Assembly (NCBI RefSeq): GCF_004348535.1
Contig: NZ_SMJX01000043.1
Location: 1 to 39,895 of the forward strand
Reading direction: 5' to 3'
DNA: 39,895 nucleotides
DNA from: Actinomadura sp. KC216
GTDB lineage: Bacteria; Actinomycetota; Actinomycetes; Streptosporangiales; Streptosporangiaceae
Part shown: positions 24,313 to 36,675 of the stretch, piece by piece
Position numbering within the stretch: position 1 is the first letter of the stretch
Layout: every line of letters starts with the position of its first letter
Program-made: the position numbers and the translations under genes
Notes under the pieces: generated by a model
Seen by the model: the letters and a program-made list of their open reading frames with translations, nothing else
Told to the model about the DNA's origin: nothing
Database searches by the model: none

Positions 24313-24972
24313 TCAACCGGCGAGGCCGTGCCGGAACGCGTAGGTCACGGCCTGCGCCCGGTCGCGCAGGTTCGCCTTGGCGAACAGGTTGTTGATGTGC
24401 GTCTTCACCGTCGCCTCGGAGATGAACAGGTCACCGGCGATCTCGGCGTTGGAGCGTCCCCGCGCGATCAGCGCGAGCACCTCCGCCTCGCGGGGCGTGA
24501 GGCCGTCCGGCAGCCCGTCGCGGCCGGGGCGGCGGGGCCGGTCGCCGGTCGCGACGGCCTCCACCAGACGCCGCTGGACGGCCGGGTCGAGCTGCGCCGC
24601 TCCCCCGCGGACGGCGGCGACGGCCCGCGCGATCTCGTCCGCGCCGGCGTCCTTGGTGAGGTAGCCGCGGGCCCCGGCGCGCAGCGCGGCGAAGATCGAC
24701 TCGTCGTCGGCGTAGGTGGTCAGCACGACGATCTCCACGTCCGGATGGGCCTCCTTGATCCGGCGGGTCGCCTCGACGCCGTCCATCCGCGGCATCCGCA
24801 GGTCCATCAGGACGACGTCCGGGCCCAGTTCCGCGACCATCGCCACGGCCTGCTCGCCGTCCCCGCAGGCCCCGGCCACGTCGAGGCCGGGCAGGAGTTC
24901 GAGCAGCAGCACCAGGCCCTCACGCACGACGGTCTGGTCGTCCACGACCAGGATCCTCGTCTTCTCGCTCAC
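24313..24972 (-). CDS. NarL/LuxR-family response regulator
   Basis: This is a 219-residue response regulator. The receiver domain has the acidic pair in ILVVDDQ, phosphoacceptor Asp57 in VLMDLRMPRMDG and the Lys in YLTKDAG. A LuxR-type helix-turn-helix ends the protein (LTPREAEVLALIARG through VKTHINNLFAKANL). I chose GTG 24972 because GGAGG lies nine bases upstream; the frame is open to 25014 but that part is not typical. It follows the kinase gene by 16 bases and is its probable partner. Confidence 0.92.
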   Translation of the reverse strand: MSEKTRILVVDDQTVVREGLVLLLELLPGLDVAGACGDGEQAVAMVAELGPDVVLMDLRMPRMDGVEATRRIKEAHPDVEIVVLTTYADDESIFAALRAGARGYLTKDAGADEIARAVAAVRGGAAQLDPAVQRRLVEAVATGDRPRRPGRDGLPDGLTPREAEVLALIARGRSNAEIAGDLFISEATVKTHINNLFAKANLRDRAQAVTYAFRHGLAG

Positions 24973-24988
24973 CGCGCCCCGCCTCCCG

Positions 24989-26143
24989 TCACACCGGCAC
25001 CCGGAGCGACACACGGAATCCGCCGCCGTCCGGGCCGGTCACCAGCGTCCCATCGATCAGTTCGGCGCGCTCCCGCATCCCCACCAGGCCGTACCCGCCC
25101 CCGCCCAGCTCCAGGACGGGCTCTGTGGCGCCGCTATCGGTCACTTCGAGCTCGACCCTGTCGTTCAAGTAGCGCAGGACGACATGTGCGCGCGCGCCGG
25201 GAGCGTGTTTGCGGACGTTCGTGAGCGCCTCCTGCGCGGTGCGGACCACGGCAAGCCCCGCCTGGGGCGACAGCTCGCGCGGCGCACCCGTCACCTGCAC
25301 GTCGCAAGGGCGGCCCGTGCTCGCGTGGAACTCCTCGGCCAGCTCCGCGAGGGCCTCCTTGGGCTCCGGGACGTCCCCGCGAAGCGTGGCCAAGGCCCGC
25401 CTGGTCTCGTCCAGGCCCGAACGGGCGAGGTTCCGCGCGCGCTCCACCCGGTCCAGGGCCTGCACGCGGTCACCGTCCCGGGACAGCAGCAGCCGCGCCC
25501 CTTCCAGGTGGACGATCTGCGCAGACAGCGAATGGGCGAGGATGTCGTGGATCTCCCGCGCGATGTGCGACCGTTCGGCGAGCACGGCGTTGGCGGCCTC
25601 CGCGCGGCGGGTCGCCTCCTGCGCGGCCATCCCCTGGCGGCTCGCGGCGGCGCCCAGGGTGACGCCCATGAACGCGATCAGCAGCCCGAGATCGGCGCCG
25701 TCGTCCCGGAAGATCGCCCCGAGGACGCTCACCGCGAGGACCGTGGCACCGCTCGCGGCGATGCCCACGAGCAGCGGCAACCGGAAGAACAGCGCCCAGA
25801 GGGCGATCATGGCGACGACGAATCCGCCGCCGAAGTCGGGCTCGATGCCGTAGAACGCGACCGACGCCGTCACGGCGCCCGCCAGCAGGGCGATCGACGC
25901 CGTCCGCCACCGCGACTCCTTCTGTCGGCCGAGGCGCACGCCGCCGACCAGAAGGGCGATCATGACGACGTTCAGGACGGTGATGGCCAGGCCGACCCCG
26001 TGCAGCGCGGGCGGGTCCTCGGAGTCGAAGAGGGCGCGCACGTAGGCGACGACCGCCCATGCCAGCAGGACGGTGACGATCGCCGCCATCGCGTACCGCT
26101 CGAGGAGCGACGTTCTGCACTTCCCGGACTTCGCGGACTTCAC
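24989..26143 (-). CDS. sensor histidine kinase (HisKA_3 type)
   Basis: This is a 384-residue membrane sensor kinase. About five or six membrane segments fill residues 18-170. A HisKA_3 domain with phospho-His199 (SHIAREIHDILAHSLSAQIVH) and an HATPase_c domain follow (EALTNVRKHAPGARA N-box, GGGGYGLVGMRERAEL G-box). The extracytoplasmic loops are short, so it may sense a signal within the membrane, as DesK-like kinases do; that is inference. The GTG start at 26143 has no ribosome-binding site, and TAGCTT upstream could be a -10 for a leaderless mRNA. It pairs with the following response regulator. Confidence 0.9.
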   Translation of the reverse strand: MKSAKSGKCRTSLLERYAMAAIVTVLLAWAVVAYVRALFDSEDPPALHGVGLAITVLNVVMIALLVGGVRLGRQKESRWRTASIALLAGAVTASVAFYGIEPDFGGGFVVAMIALWALFFRLPLLVGIAASGATVLAVSVLGAIFRDDGADLGLLIAFMGVTLGAAASRQGMAAQEATRRAEAANAVLAERSHIAREIHDILAHSLSAQIVHLEGARLLLSRDGDRVQALDRVERARNLARSGLDETRRALATLRGDVPEPKEALAELAEEFHASTGRPCDVQVTGAPRELSPQAGLAVVRTAQEALTNVRKHAPGARAHVVLRYLNDRVELEVTDSGATEPVLELGGGGYGLVGMRERAELIDGTLVTGPDGGGFRVSLRVPV

Positions 26144-26202
26144 TGTACGAAGCTATGGGACGCGGGCGGCGCGCGGATCGGCGCCGGGCTGGAATCCCGC
26201 CC

Positions 26203-26218
26203 TCCACCGCCGGGTGGA
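26203..26218 (-). terminator. short hairpin after parE
   Basis: TCCACC (26203-26208) pairs with GGTGGA (26213-26218) around a 4-base loop, about 25 bases downstream of the parE stop on the minus strand. The stem is short and there is no T-tract. Confidence 0.3.
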
Positions 26219-26242
26219 CGCACCGCCCGCGGCGGAGCGGGG

Positions 26243-28333
<2,091 letters not shown>

Positions 28334-28509
28334 CGTGCCTGTGCTCCTCGGGGGTGGGACGGTCGGCAGCAGGGTACCCCCGGTCACCGACAATCCTCCG
28401 AAAGGCTCGCCGCCGCGGACGTTCCGGCACATCTGCGCGGCGGATCCTGACGGTTCGCCAGGCTACCCGCATCGCCGCCCCCGGTTCCCCGTCCGATACG
28501 TCGCCACCC

Positions 28510-29046
28510 GTCCAGGCGGACGTCCGGGTGGAGAGCCTGTCGGGCGGCCAGGCGCAGCGCCTGTCCATCGCGTGCGCGCTCGTGCACGACCCGGAGCTGG
28601 TGTTCCTGGACGAGCCCACCGCCGCCCTGGACCCGCAGGCCCGCCGCAACCTCTGGGACGTCCTGCGCGAGATCAACACCGAAGGCCGCACGATCGTGCT
28701 GACCACGCACTACATGGACGAGGCGGAGGTGCTCTGCGACCGCGTGGCCATCATGGACGCGGGCCGCATCCTCAAGCTCGGCCCACCGGCCGCCCTGGTG
28801 CGCGGCCTGGACGTCCCGGCCAGGATCAGCGTGGTGAGCGGCGTCCTGGCGGTGGCGGACGCGCAGCGCCTGCCGGGGGTGGACGAGGTCGTCGACGACG
28901 GCGTCTCGCTGACCATCTCCACCCGCGACCCGTCGGCCGTGGTCGCGGCGATGGCGGCCGAGGACGCGCTCGACGGCGTCCGGATCCGCGGCGCCACCCT
29001 GGAGGACGTCTTCCTGGAGCTCACGGGACGGGAGTACCGGGCATGA
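28510..29046 (+). pseudogene. ABC exporter ATP-binding protein, N-terminal half missing
   Basis: Only the C-terminal ~178 residues of an ABC ATPase remain. Homology begins abruptly just before the signature motif [16 protein letters not shown]. It continues with Walker B and the D-loop ([14 protein letters not shown]), the switch His ([11 protein letters not shown]) and a C-terminal part typical of DrrA-type drug exporters ([15 protein letters not shown]). Walker A, the Q-loop and the first ~130 residues are absent. No such segment exists upstream, since parE begins at 28333 on the other strand. The stop overlaps the intact permease start by ATGA. The open frame upstream to 28354 has no ABC similarity. 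It cannot bind ATP alone as seen. Confidence 0.75.
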
Positions 29047-30116
29047 GCGCCTACGAGAGCTTCAAGAGCCTCTCCAGGGCCATGTTCCTCGGCTTCCGGT
29101 GGGACCGGACCGCGATGTTCTTCACCGTGCTGTTCCCCCTGATGTTCCTGGTCATCCTCGGCGGGGTCTTCGGCCACCAGACGACGTCCAAGGTGGAGGT
29201 GCGGGAGGTCGGCGCTTCGTCGATCCTGGACCAGGCCGTCGCCCAGGGCGGGGACGAACTCGGCAAGGTCATGAAGGTGACGAAGTCGTCCGACCGGGCG
29301 GGCGCGCTGCGCGACGTGGAGAAGGGCGACGCGGACGCCGCGGTCGAGCAGCGCGGCAACGAGCTGATCGTGCACTACTCCGCGGCCGACCAGGTCAAGT
29401 CGGGGACGGTCCGGGGGCTGATGGACTCGATCGTCCAGTCGGCGAACCTCGGGGCCACCGGCCGCCCGCCCGCCTACATGATGACCGGCCAGCAGGTTGA
29501 GGACGACTCTCTCAAGGCCATCCAGTTCTTCACGCCCAGCCTGCTGGGGTGGGCGCTGGCGTCGGCGGGCGTCTTCGGGGCGTCGCAGACGCTGGTGACG
29601 TGGCGGACCAAGGGCATCCTGCGCCGCCTCCAGCTCTCCCCTGCGCCGATACCCACCGTGTTCGCCGCGCGCGTGGCGGTCAGCCTCGCCATCGCGCTCG
29701 TGCAGTTCGCGCTGTTCGTGCTGGTCGCCCAGCTGCCCGTGTTCGGGCTCCGGCTAGGGGGCGCCTGGTGGATGGCGATCCCGATGGTGCTGTCCGGGGT
29801 GCTGGCCTTCCTGTCGATCGGCATGCTGATCGGCGCGTGGGCCAAGACACAGGAGACGGCCCAGGCGGTGACGCAGCTCGTCGTCCTGCCGATGGCGTTC
29901 CTGGGCGGCTCCTTCTTCCCGCTGGACGCGTCGCCGGGCTGGATGAGGGCGCTCTCGTACGCCTTCCCGCTGCGGTACCTGAACGAGGGGATGCTCAACG
30001 TCATGGGCCGCGGTCTCGGGCCCGCGTCCGCATTGCCGCACATAGCAGTCCTGCTCGGCGTCGCGGTCGCCGGCGCGGTGATCGCCATGCGGCTGTTCCG
30101 ATGGGACGACGCCTAA
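29043..30116 (+). CDS. ABC-2 type transporter permease
   Basis: This is a 357-residue DrrB/ABC2_membrane-type permease with about six membrane segments: one near residues 20-40, a large extracytoplasmic loop to about residue 155, then five segments to the C-terminus. The core motifs [33 protein letters not shown] near the end are typical. It appears full length and in frame. Its start overlaps the stop of the truncated ATPase gene (ATGA), so it was once coupled to a full ATPase. Its present partner is unclear; it may use another ATPase or be decaying. Confidence 0.88.
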   Translation: MSAYESFKSLSRAMFLGFRWDRTAMFFTVLFPLMFLVILGGVFGHQTTSKVEVREVGASSILDQAVAQGGDELGKVMKVTKSSDRAGALRDVEKGDADAAVEQRGNELIVHYSAADQVKSGTVRGLMDSIVQSANLGATGRPPAYMMTGQQVEDDSLKAIQFFTPSLLGWALASAGVFGASQTLVTWRTKGILRRLQLSPAPIPTVFAARVAVSLAIALVQFALFVLVAQLPVFGLRLGGAWWMAIPMVLSGVLAFLSIGMLIGAWAKTQETAQAVTQLVVLPMAFLGGSFFPLDASPGWMRALSYAFPLRYLNEGMLNVMGRGLGPASALPHIAVLLGVAVAGAVIAMRLFRWDDA

Positions 30117-30170
30117 TGTGATGTCGGTCACTTATTGGGCCATTCCGCTGTGGGCGTACGAAGAACCAGG

Positions 30171-30197
30171 TTGGGAACGTCAGCGTCGGGTTAGATG
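30171..30197 (+). promoter_or_regulatory. candidate promoter of the DUF7455 gene
   Basis: TTGGGA (30171-30176) and TAGATG (30192-30197) are 15 bases apart, about 40 bases before the GTG start at 30236. The spacing is short, so the call is weak. Confidence 0.25.
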
Positions 30198-30235
30198 TTG
30201 TCCTAAGTACCGACCCCGAGCATGAGGAAGGTGCC

Positions 30236-30466
30236 GTGACTGGAGCCCTTGCCCCAACCAAGCCGTTGACCGTCGCCGACCGATGCGACCGTTGCGGCGC
30301 TCAGGCCTACGTCCGTGCAGTCCTTGTAGGCGGCGGCGACCTTCTGTTCTGCGCCCACCACGGACGCAAGTACGCAGAGGCCCTCCGCGCCAACGGGGCC
30401 GACATTCAGGACGAGACCGACCGGCTCATCGAAACCCCGCCCGCCGCTACGGACGACGAGCGGTGA
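30236..30466 (+). CDS. DUF7455 small zinc-ribbon-like protein
   Basis: This 76-residue protein has four likely zinc ligands: Cys17 and Cys20 (CDRC), Cys39 and His42 (CAHHG). I recognise this as the DUF7455 family, which is conserved in actinomycetes and commonly found near the principal sigma factor and topoisomerase IV genes. Its function is unknown. The GTG start at 30236 is set by a strong GAGGAAGG ribosome-binding site (30224-30231). The strong hairpin at 30488-30521 closes the transcript. Confidence 0.85.
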   Translation: MTGALAPTKPLTVADRCDRCGAQAYVRAVLVGGGDLLFCAHHGRKYAEALRANGADIQDETDRLIETPPAATDDER

Positions 30467-30487
30467 TCCCGATATAGCAGGCGCCCT

Positions 30488-30521
30488 GAACGGCGGTCAC
30501 CGGAGACGGTGGCCGCCGTTC
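30488..30521 (+). terminator. strong terminator hairpin after DUF7455
   Basis: Arms 30488-30502 and 30507-30521 pair over 15 bp with one T/G wobble, capped by a GAGA tetraloop. It lies 21 bases after the DUF7455 stop. Confidence 0.75.
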
Positions 30522-30644
30522 GCATTCCGCCCGTTCGGCTATCGCGGAGCACATTGGGCGCAACTCCGCCCAGTAATTAAGTGATCGCGTAACGTATCAG
30601 ATAATGGCCGTCCGAGTGGGGTGGATCACCCGGCGGGTTCGCCG

Positions 30645-31370
30645 TCAGCCGCTCGTGACTTTCTTCACCCGATAGTGATAGCCGCTGACGTGCGCGAATC
30701 CCTCCGCCTCGTACATGGCCCGCGCGGGCGCGTTCCGCTCGACGACGACCAGGTAGGCCCGCTCGCACCCCTGCTCGCGCCCCCAGCCGAGCAGCGCGCG
30801 CAGGACGCGCCGTCCCAGACCCCGCCTGCGCGCTTCTGGAGCGACGGCCATCGCGTACACGCCGAGCCACTTCCCTTGGGGCACGCCGCGTCCGACGGCG
30901 ACGCCGTCCAGCGACGCGTAGGCCGCAGGCACTCCGGTGAGGATCCTCTCCGCCGTCGGCAGCTGGTGGTCGAAGCGGCCGTCCACCGACCACCAGAGGT
31001 CCAGCCATTCCCTCGACGGCGCCCGCGCGATCTCCACCCCGTCGCGCTCGTAGGGGCCCGCTATGTCCGCCACCATGGCGAGCGTCGGATCCACCAGCTC
31101 GTAGCCGCGTCCCTCCAGGAACCCGTCGAGATGTGCAGGCTTCGCCTGGGTGTCGATGGAGAACACGGTCGGCAGGCCCATCGCGGCGTAGAAGCGCTCC
31201 GCCTGGTCGACGGCGTGCCCCACGTCGCCTGGATCGTCCAGAGGCAGGACGGAGTTGGCGCGCTTGGTCACCCCTCCGGCGTGCCGCAGCAGCCACCCGC
31301 CCATATCCTGGGTGGACGGCGCGGGCCATGCTTCGGCGACGAGCCTGCCGACCTCTGGGAACCGCGTCAT
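30645..31370 (-). CDS. GNAT family N-acetyltransferase
   Basis: This is a 241-residue acetyltransferase. The C-terminal half holds the GNAT core: strand LGVYAMAVAPEARRRGLGRRVLRALL near 168-195, with the R-R-x-G-L-G acetyl-CoA pyrophosphate loop, then RAYLVVVERNAPARAMYEAEGF. The N-terminal half (GWLLRHAGGVTKRANSVLP) is a degenerate partner domain seen in a common actinomycete GNAT group. The acceptor substrate is unknown. Its start lies only 23 bases from the divergent YaaA-family start. Confidence 0.9.
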   Translation of the reverse strand: MTRFPEVGRLVAEAWPAPSTQDMGGWLLRHAGGVTKRANSVLPLDDPGDVGHAVDQAERFYAAMGLPTVFSIDTQAKPAHLDGFLEGRGYELVDPTLAMVADIAGPYERDGVEIARAPSREWLDLWWSVDGRFDHQLPTAERILTGVPAAYASLDGVAVGRGVPQGKWLGVYAMAVAPEARRRGLGRRVLRALLGWGREQGCERAYLVVVERNAPARAMYEAEGFAHVSGYHYRVKKVTSG

Positions 31371-31393
31371 CCGTCACCGCTTTCGGGGGGATC

Positions 31394-32140
31394 GTGCACA
31401 TCCTGCTGCCACCGTCGGAGAAGAAGGCTACCGATGGAGACGGCCCGCCCCTCGACCTGGGGTCGCTCAGCTTCCCCGGCCTCAACCCGGCGCGCGAACG
31501 CGTCCTGAAGGCCCTGACGCGGGCGAGCGGGCGCAAGAACGCGGCGAAGGTGCTCGCCCTGCCACCGGGCCAGGCGGACGAGGCCCTGGCCCGCAACCTG
31601 GCCTTGCGCGAGGCGCCGACGCTGCCCGCGGCGCGGCTCTACGCGGGCGTCCTGTACGACCACCTGAACCTGGCCGACCTCGACGCCGAGGCCGCCGCCG
31701 AGCAGATCATCGTCTTCTCCGGGCTGTGGGGCGCGCTGCGGCTCACCGACCGGGTCCCGCCCTACCGGCTGGCCATGGCGGTGTCGCTGCCCCCTGCGGG
31801 CCGTCTGGGCACGCTCTGGCGCCCGCCCATGCGCAAGGCCCTGCAGCTGGACGACGACCTGATCGTCGACATGCGCTCCGGGCCGTACGCGTCGGTGTGG
31901 AAGGCGCCACCCGGGCGGGCCGTGGCCGTGCGGGTGTTCCGGGAACGGGTCGTCGGCGGCGTCCCGAAGCGGACCGTGGTCAGCCACATGGCGAAGGCGA
32001 CGCGCGGGCAGATCGCGCACGACCTCCTCAAGGCGGGCGCCGCGCCGCGCACCCCGGAAGCGCTGCTGAAGGCCGTCGCCGACCTCGGCCACACCGCCGA
32101 GCTCAACGGCGCGAACCTCGACATCGTCCTCCCCGACTGA
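31394..32140 (+). CDS. yaaA: YaaA family protein (peroxide stress/DUF328)
   Basis: This 248-residue protein has the YaaA (DUF328) pattern: the opening HILLPPSEKKA, then ARLYAGVLYDHLNL near 80-95, IIVFSGLWGALRLTD and, later, DMRSGPYASVW and VSHMAKATRGQIAHDLL. In E. coli YaaA limits intracellular iron and so lowers oxidative damage; the same role here is inference. The GTG at 31394 follows GGGGGGA. It diverges closely from the GNAT gene and ends in a bidirectional terminator hairpin. Confidence 0.88.
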   Translation: MHILLPPSEKKATDGDGPPLDLGSLSFPGLNPARERVLKALTRASGRKNAAKVLALPPGQADEALARNLALREAPTLPAARLYAGVLYDHLNLADLDAEAAAEQIIVFSGLWGALRLTDRVPPYRLAMAVSLPPAGRLGTLWRPPMRKALQLDDDLIVDMRSGPYASVWKAPPGRAVAVRVFRERVVGGVPKRTVVSHMAKATRGQIAHDLLKAGAAPRTPEALLKAVADLGHTAELNGANLDIVLPD

Positions 32141-32163
32141 CGTCCATAGGAGGCCGAACGAAA

Positions 32164-32189
32164 CAGGGCCCCCGGTCACGGGAGCCCTG
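32164..32189. terminator. bidirectional terminator between yaaA and sigA
   Basis: CAGGGC (32164-32169) and CCCG (32171-32174) pair with CGGG (32179-32182) and GCCCTG (32184-32189), with one C/A mismatch and a GTCA loop. It lies 24 bases after the yaaA stop and 20 bases past the convergent sigA stop. Confidence 0.7.
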
Positions 32190-32208
32190 AATCGGTGCCG
32201 TAGAAGGA

Positions 32209-33888
<1,680 letters not shown>

Positions 33889-34143
33889 AAATACCTCTCG
33901 AACGAACGTGTGGCTTGGCTGACCCAAGTGCCCTGACGGGCCCGGCCTCACACTGGTGTGGGACCGCACACGGAGCGGACCTCCCGGTGCGGGACCGCAG
34001 CGTACCCGCTCTCATTGGGTCAAGCATTCTGGCACTGCTGCGCATTCCGCCTGTGAAGTCCTACCCGGTAACTCTCCACCTTAGAGGGCGCGGGACGGTC
34101 CTTCGTACGTGCTCCGCCGTCATCGCGTCGTCTTCGGCGCGGT
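33889..34143. promoter_or_regulatory. sigA upstream region
   Basis: This is a 255-base non-coding region upstream of sigA (minus). On that strand GGAAT (34044-34048) is followed 18 bases later by GCT (34023-34025). This loosely resembles the GGAAT-N18-GTT promoters of stress sigma factors known to drive hrdB in Streptomyces, but the GTT is not matched. TTGACC occurs at 34018-34023 with no properly spaced -10. No gene is seen. Confidence 0.3.
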
Positions 34144-36336
34144 TCAGGCGGGCTTGGGCGGGACGTGCAGGGCAAGCACGGTCACATCGTCTACCTGCTC
34201 ATACCCGGCAAGCATCCGATCGACCAGGAAGTCGACGAGTCTCTCGGGATCTCCTACCACTTCAGGTGGGGCGTCCGCCGCAACGGCGACCAGCTCCTCG
34301 AGCCCTGCGTCCACCCCACGCCTACGGTTCTCCACAAGTCCATCGGAATAGAACACCACAGTGTTGCCGGTATCGATGGAAAAACTTGTCTGCTGTCGCT
34401 CGCTCGGCCAGCCGAGAGGGGTTCCCGGCTCCCGCGTGCTGACGCGCGCGGGCGTGTCGGGCGAGATCAGGAGGGGTGGCGGATGGCCGGCGTTGCTGAA
34501 CTCGCCGTGCCCGGTCTCGGGGTCGATCACCGCGTAGGCGACGGTGGTGAACTGCTCCTCGTCCTCGGTGGCGCTGAACAGCCGGTCCAGCCCGGCGAGG
34601 ACGGCGGCGGGGCGCGGGTCGTTCAGCGCGAGGGCGCGCAGGGCGTTGCGGACGCGGCCCATACCGGCCGCGGCGAGGACGCCCTTGCCCATGACGTCGC
34701 CGACGGCCACGGCGAGGCGGCGGTCGGGGAGCCGGAACACGTCGTACCAGTCGCCGCCGACCTGGACGTGGCGTGTCGCGGGGTTGTAGCGGGCGGCCAG
34801 GACCATGCCCGGCAGTTGCGGGAGGTCGCTGGGCAGGAGGCTGCGCTGGAGCTCCTCGGCCGTCTTGTGCTCGCGCTCGAACAGCAGGGCGCGCTCGACA
34901 GCCAGGGCGCACTGGCCCGCGAGGGCCTCCAGGAAGACCCGTTCCTCCTCGGTGATCTCCCTAGGGCGGGTGAACGAGAAACGCAGTGCGCCTATGGGCG
35001 CGCCTGCGGCGAGCAGCGGTAGCCCCACCCAGGCGCGTTCTTCGGTGTGCTGGGCGAACAGATCCTTCTCGCCGTGGCCCAGCTGCAGGCGCAGGCTGTC
35101 GGGATGCTCGGCCAGGAAGGGGCGGCTCTCGCGCACCGCCACCGACATGACGGTCTGGTCACTGACCTTGATCGCGTCGCGGGAGGCGGGGCTGGACTCG
35201 CCCTCGGCGCCCGGTTGCGACGGGGCCACGACGCTGAGGCGGAGCTTGTCGTCGTCCAGAAGCGCCACGGCGGAGTAGTCGGCGCCGATGGCCGACCGCC
35301 CGACCTCGGTGATCACCTGGACGACCTGGGACACGGTCAGCGCCTCGGCGAGCATGGAGGTGGCCTGCTGGAGGCGCGCCGTGCGCAGCGCCGCCGCCGA
35401 CAGCTGCTCGGTCAGCCGCCCGCGCATCTCCTCGGCCTCGCGCTGCCCGGTGACGTCGGTGTTGGCGCCGACCCACTCGATGACCGCGTCGCCCTGCCAG
35501 ATGGGCACGGCCCGGACGTCGAAGTGCCGGTAGGTGCCGCTCTTGGTGCGGATCCGGTAGTTGGTCTCGAAGACCCGGTTCTCCTCGACGCACTCGCCCC
35601 ACGCGGCCTCGATGCGGGGACGGTCCTCGGGGTGGACCACGGCCAGCCAGCCGCCGACCTCGTAGTCGTCCGGCGCCTGCCCGGTGATGGCGCGCCATTC
35701 GGGCGCGTCGTCGATGACGCCGCCGTCCGGGGCGGCGACCCACACCACCTGGGCGCTGGCCTCCACGAGCGAGCGGTAGCGCTGCTCCTTGCGGCGGATG
35801 ACCTCCTCGGCCCTGCGCCGCTCGGTCACGTCCAGCGCGGTCAGGACGACGCCCAGGTGCTTGCCGTCGGCGCCCTTGGCGGGCAGCCACGAGCAGGCCA
35901 GGATGCGCTCCTCGGTCGCCGTCGCCAGGGAGGCGTCACCTGGGGCCACGGGCGGGGCGGCAGGGGCCGTGCCGTCCTGCTCGGCCGTGCCGTCCTGCTC
36001 GGCCGTGGCGGGCTCGCCGGCGGGGACGACCAGGTCGAGGTCGCTCAGCGGGCGGTTCTCGTCGATCACCTTGCGCAGGGCCGACTCGAACGCCGTCGCC
36101 AGCGCCTCCGGCAGGACCTCACCGGGCCGCCGCTGCTGCAGATCGCCCACGGGCACGCCCAGGAGCTCCGCGAGCGCGTCGTTGGCCCTGCGGCAGCGCA
36201 GATCGCGGTCGAAGAACGCGAGACCCGCGGGGGCCTCGGTCAGCAGGGTCGCGTACAGCGCGGCGTCCGACGCATCCATGGGCTGCCCCTCCACCCCTGA
36301 GACGCGGGGATGCGGGACGGACGTCTCGGTGCTCAT
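34144..36336 (-). CDS. PAS-PAS-GAF-PP2C (SpoIIE-type) protein phosphatase
   Basis: This is a 730-residue cytoplasmic signalling phosphatase. PAS 1 (about 26-172) is interrupted by a variable acidic insertion with two tandem EQDGTA units. PAS 2 runs from about 186 to 305 (RYRSLVEASAQVVWV to VGANTDVTGQREAEEMRGRL), and a GAF domain from about 330 to 490. The C-terminal SpoIIE phosphatase domain shows VGGDWYDVFRLPD, AVGDVMGKG, SNAGHPPPLL and YSDGLVENR. Such enzymes dephosphorylate anti-anti-sigma proteins in partner-switching networks. ATG 36336 has an excellent GGAGGTG ribosome-binding site six bases upstream, so I prefer it to the ATG at 36378. No target gene is adjacent. Confidence 0.92.
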   Translation of the reverse strand: MSTETSVPHPRVSGVEGQPMDASDAALYATLLTEAPAGLAFFDRDLRCRRANDALAELLGVPVGDLQQRRPGEVLPEALATAFESALRKVIDENRPLSDLDLVVPAGEPATAEQDGTAEQDGTAPAAPPVAPGDASLATATEERILACSWLPAKGADGKHLGVVLTALDVTERRRAEEVIRRKEQRYRSLVEASAQVVWVAAPDGGVIDDAPEWRAITGQAPDDYEVGGWLAVVHPEDRPRIEAAWGECVEENRVFETNYRIRTKSGTYRHFDVRAVPIWQGDAVIEWVGANTDVTGQREAEEMRGRLTEQLSAAALRTARLQQATSMLAEALTVSQVVQVITEVGRSAIGADYSAVALLDDDKLRLSVVAPSQPGAEGESSPASRDAIKVSDQTVMSVAVRESRPFLAEHPDSLRLQLGHGEKDLFAQHTEERAWVGLPLLAAGAPIGALRFSFTRPREITEEERVFLEALAGQCALAVERALLFEREHKTAEELQRSLLPSDLPQLPGMVLAARYNPATRHVQVGGDWYDVFRLPDRRLAVAVGDVMGKGVLAAAGMGRVRNALRALALNDPRPAAVLAGLDRLFSATEDEEQFTTVAYAVIDPETGHGEFSNAGHPPPLLISPDTPARVSTREPGTPLGWPSERQQTSFSIDTGNTVVFYSDGLVENRRRGVDAGLEELVAVAADAPPEVVGDPERLVDFLVDRMLAGYEQVDDVTVLALHVPPKPA
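35965..36000. repeat. 18-bp tandem duplication inside the phosphatase gene
   Basis: Two identical 18-base units at 35965-35982 and 35983-36000 encode the duplicated EQDGTA units (residues 113-124) in the PAS 1 insertion. The frame is kept, so it only lengthens a loop. Confidence 0.85.
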
Positions 36337-36489
36337 GGACAACACCTCCGCCCCAGAGGGTCCCGTACCGCGCGGCAAGTTTTCATCACTATGAGTGAAT
36401 GGGAGCAGGCTAGCGCTCCCGCCTCCATCACAACACCGTCGGAGTCAGGTATTCATCATCCCGATGGTTCGCCGCGTACGGAAGCCCTG

Positions 36490-36585
36490 ATGAACATCCT
36501 TATCCCCTTCGGCCCGGGCGAACACGTCGGATTCGGACACCGTTCGTGGAGGACGCGGGAGGCGGTCCGCCAGGACGGCGAGTAG
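36490..36585 (+). CDS. possible 31-residue small protein
   Basis: ATG 36490 has GGAAG five bases upstream and encodes a 31-residue peptide (MNILIPFGPGEHVGFGHRSW and more) whose stop is followed by the hairpin at 36598-36617. The same frame is open further up to an ATG at 36391, which would give 64 residues but lacks a ribosome-binding site. The codon use of the last 31 residues is closer to that of real genes here than the upstream part. Evidence is only layout and composition. Confidence 0.25.
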   Translation: MNILIPFGPGEHVGFGHRSWRTREAVRQDGE

Positions 36586-36597
36586 GAGATGTTACGG

Positions 36598-36617
36598 CGC
36601 CCTGGCGTCACAGGGCG
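36598..36617. terminator. hairpin downstream of the HhH-GPD gene
   Basis: CGCCCTG (36598-36604) pairs perfectly with CAGGGCG (36611-36617) around a 6-base loop. It lies about 60 bases past the minus-strand HhH-GPD stop and 13 bases past the possible small plus-strand gene, so it may serve either. Confidence 0.5.
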
Positions 36618-36675
36618 TCAACTCGGCTTGTTCGGCGAGTTCCGGCCAGCGCCTCCCACCGATACCGGGACGCTC

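Larger units (their letters stand above)
36337..36675. other. intergenic region with possible small gene
   Basis: The region lies between the divergently placed ends of the phosphatase (its 5' side) and the HhH-GPD gene (its 3' side), both on the minus strand. It contains the phosphatase promoter region, a plus-strand short frame (36490-36585) and a hairpin (36598-36617). Nothing else is recognised. Confidence 0.4.

Noticed and set aside
33999..34023. A housekeeping promoter for sigA formed by TTGACC and TACGCT
   Set aside because: The spacer is only 13 bases, too short for a normal -35/-10 pair.
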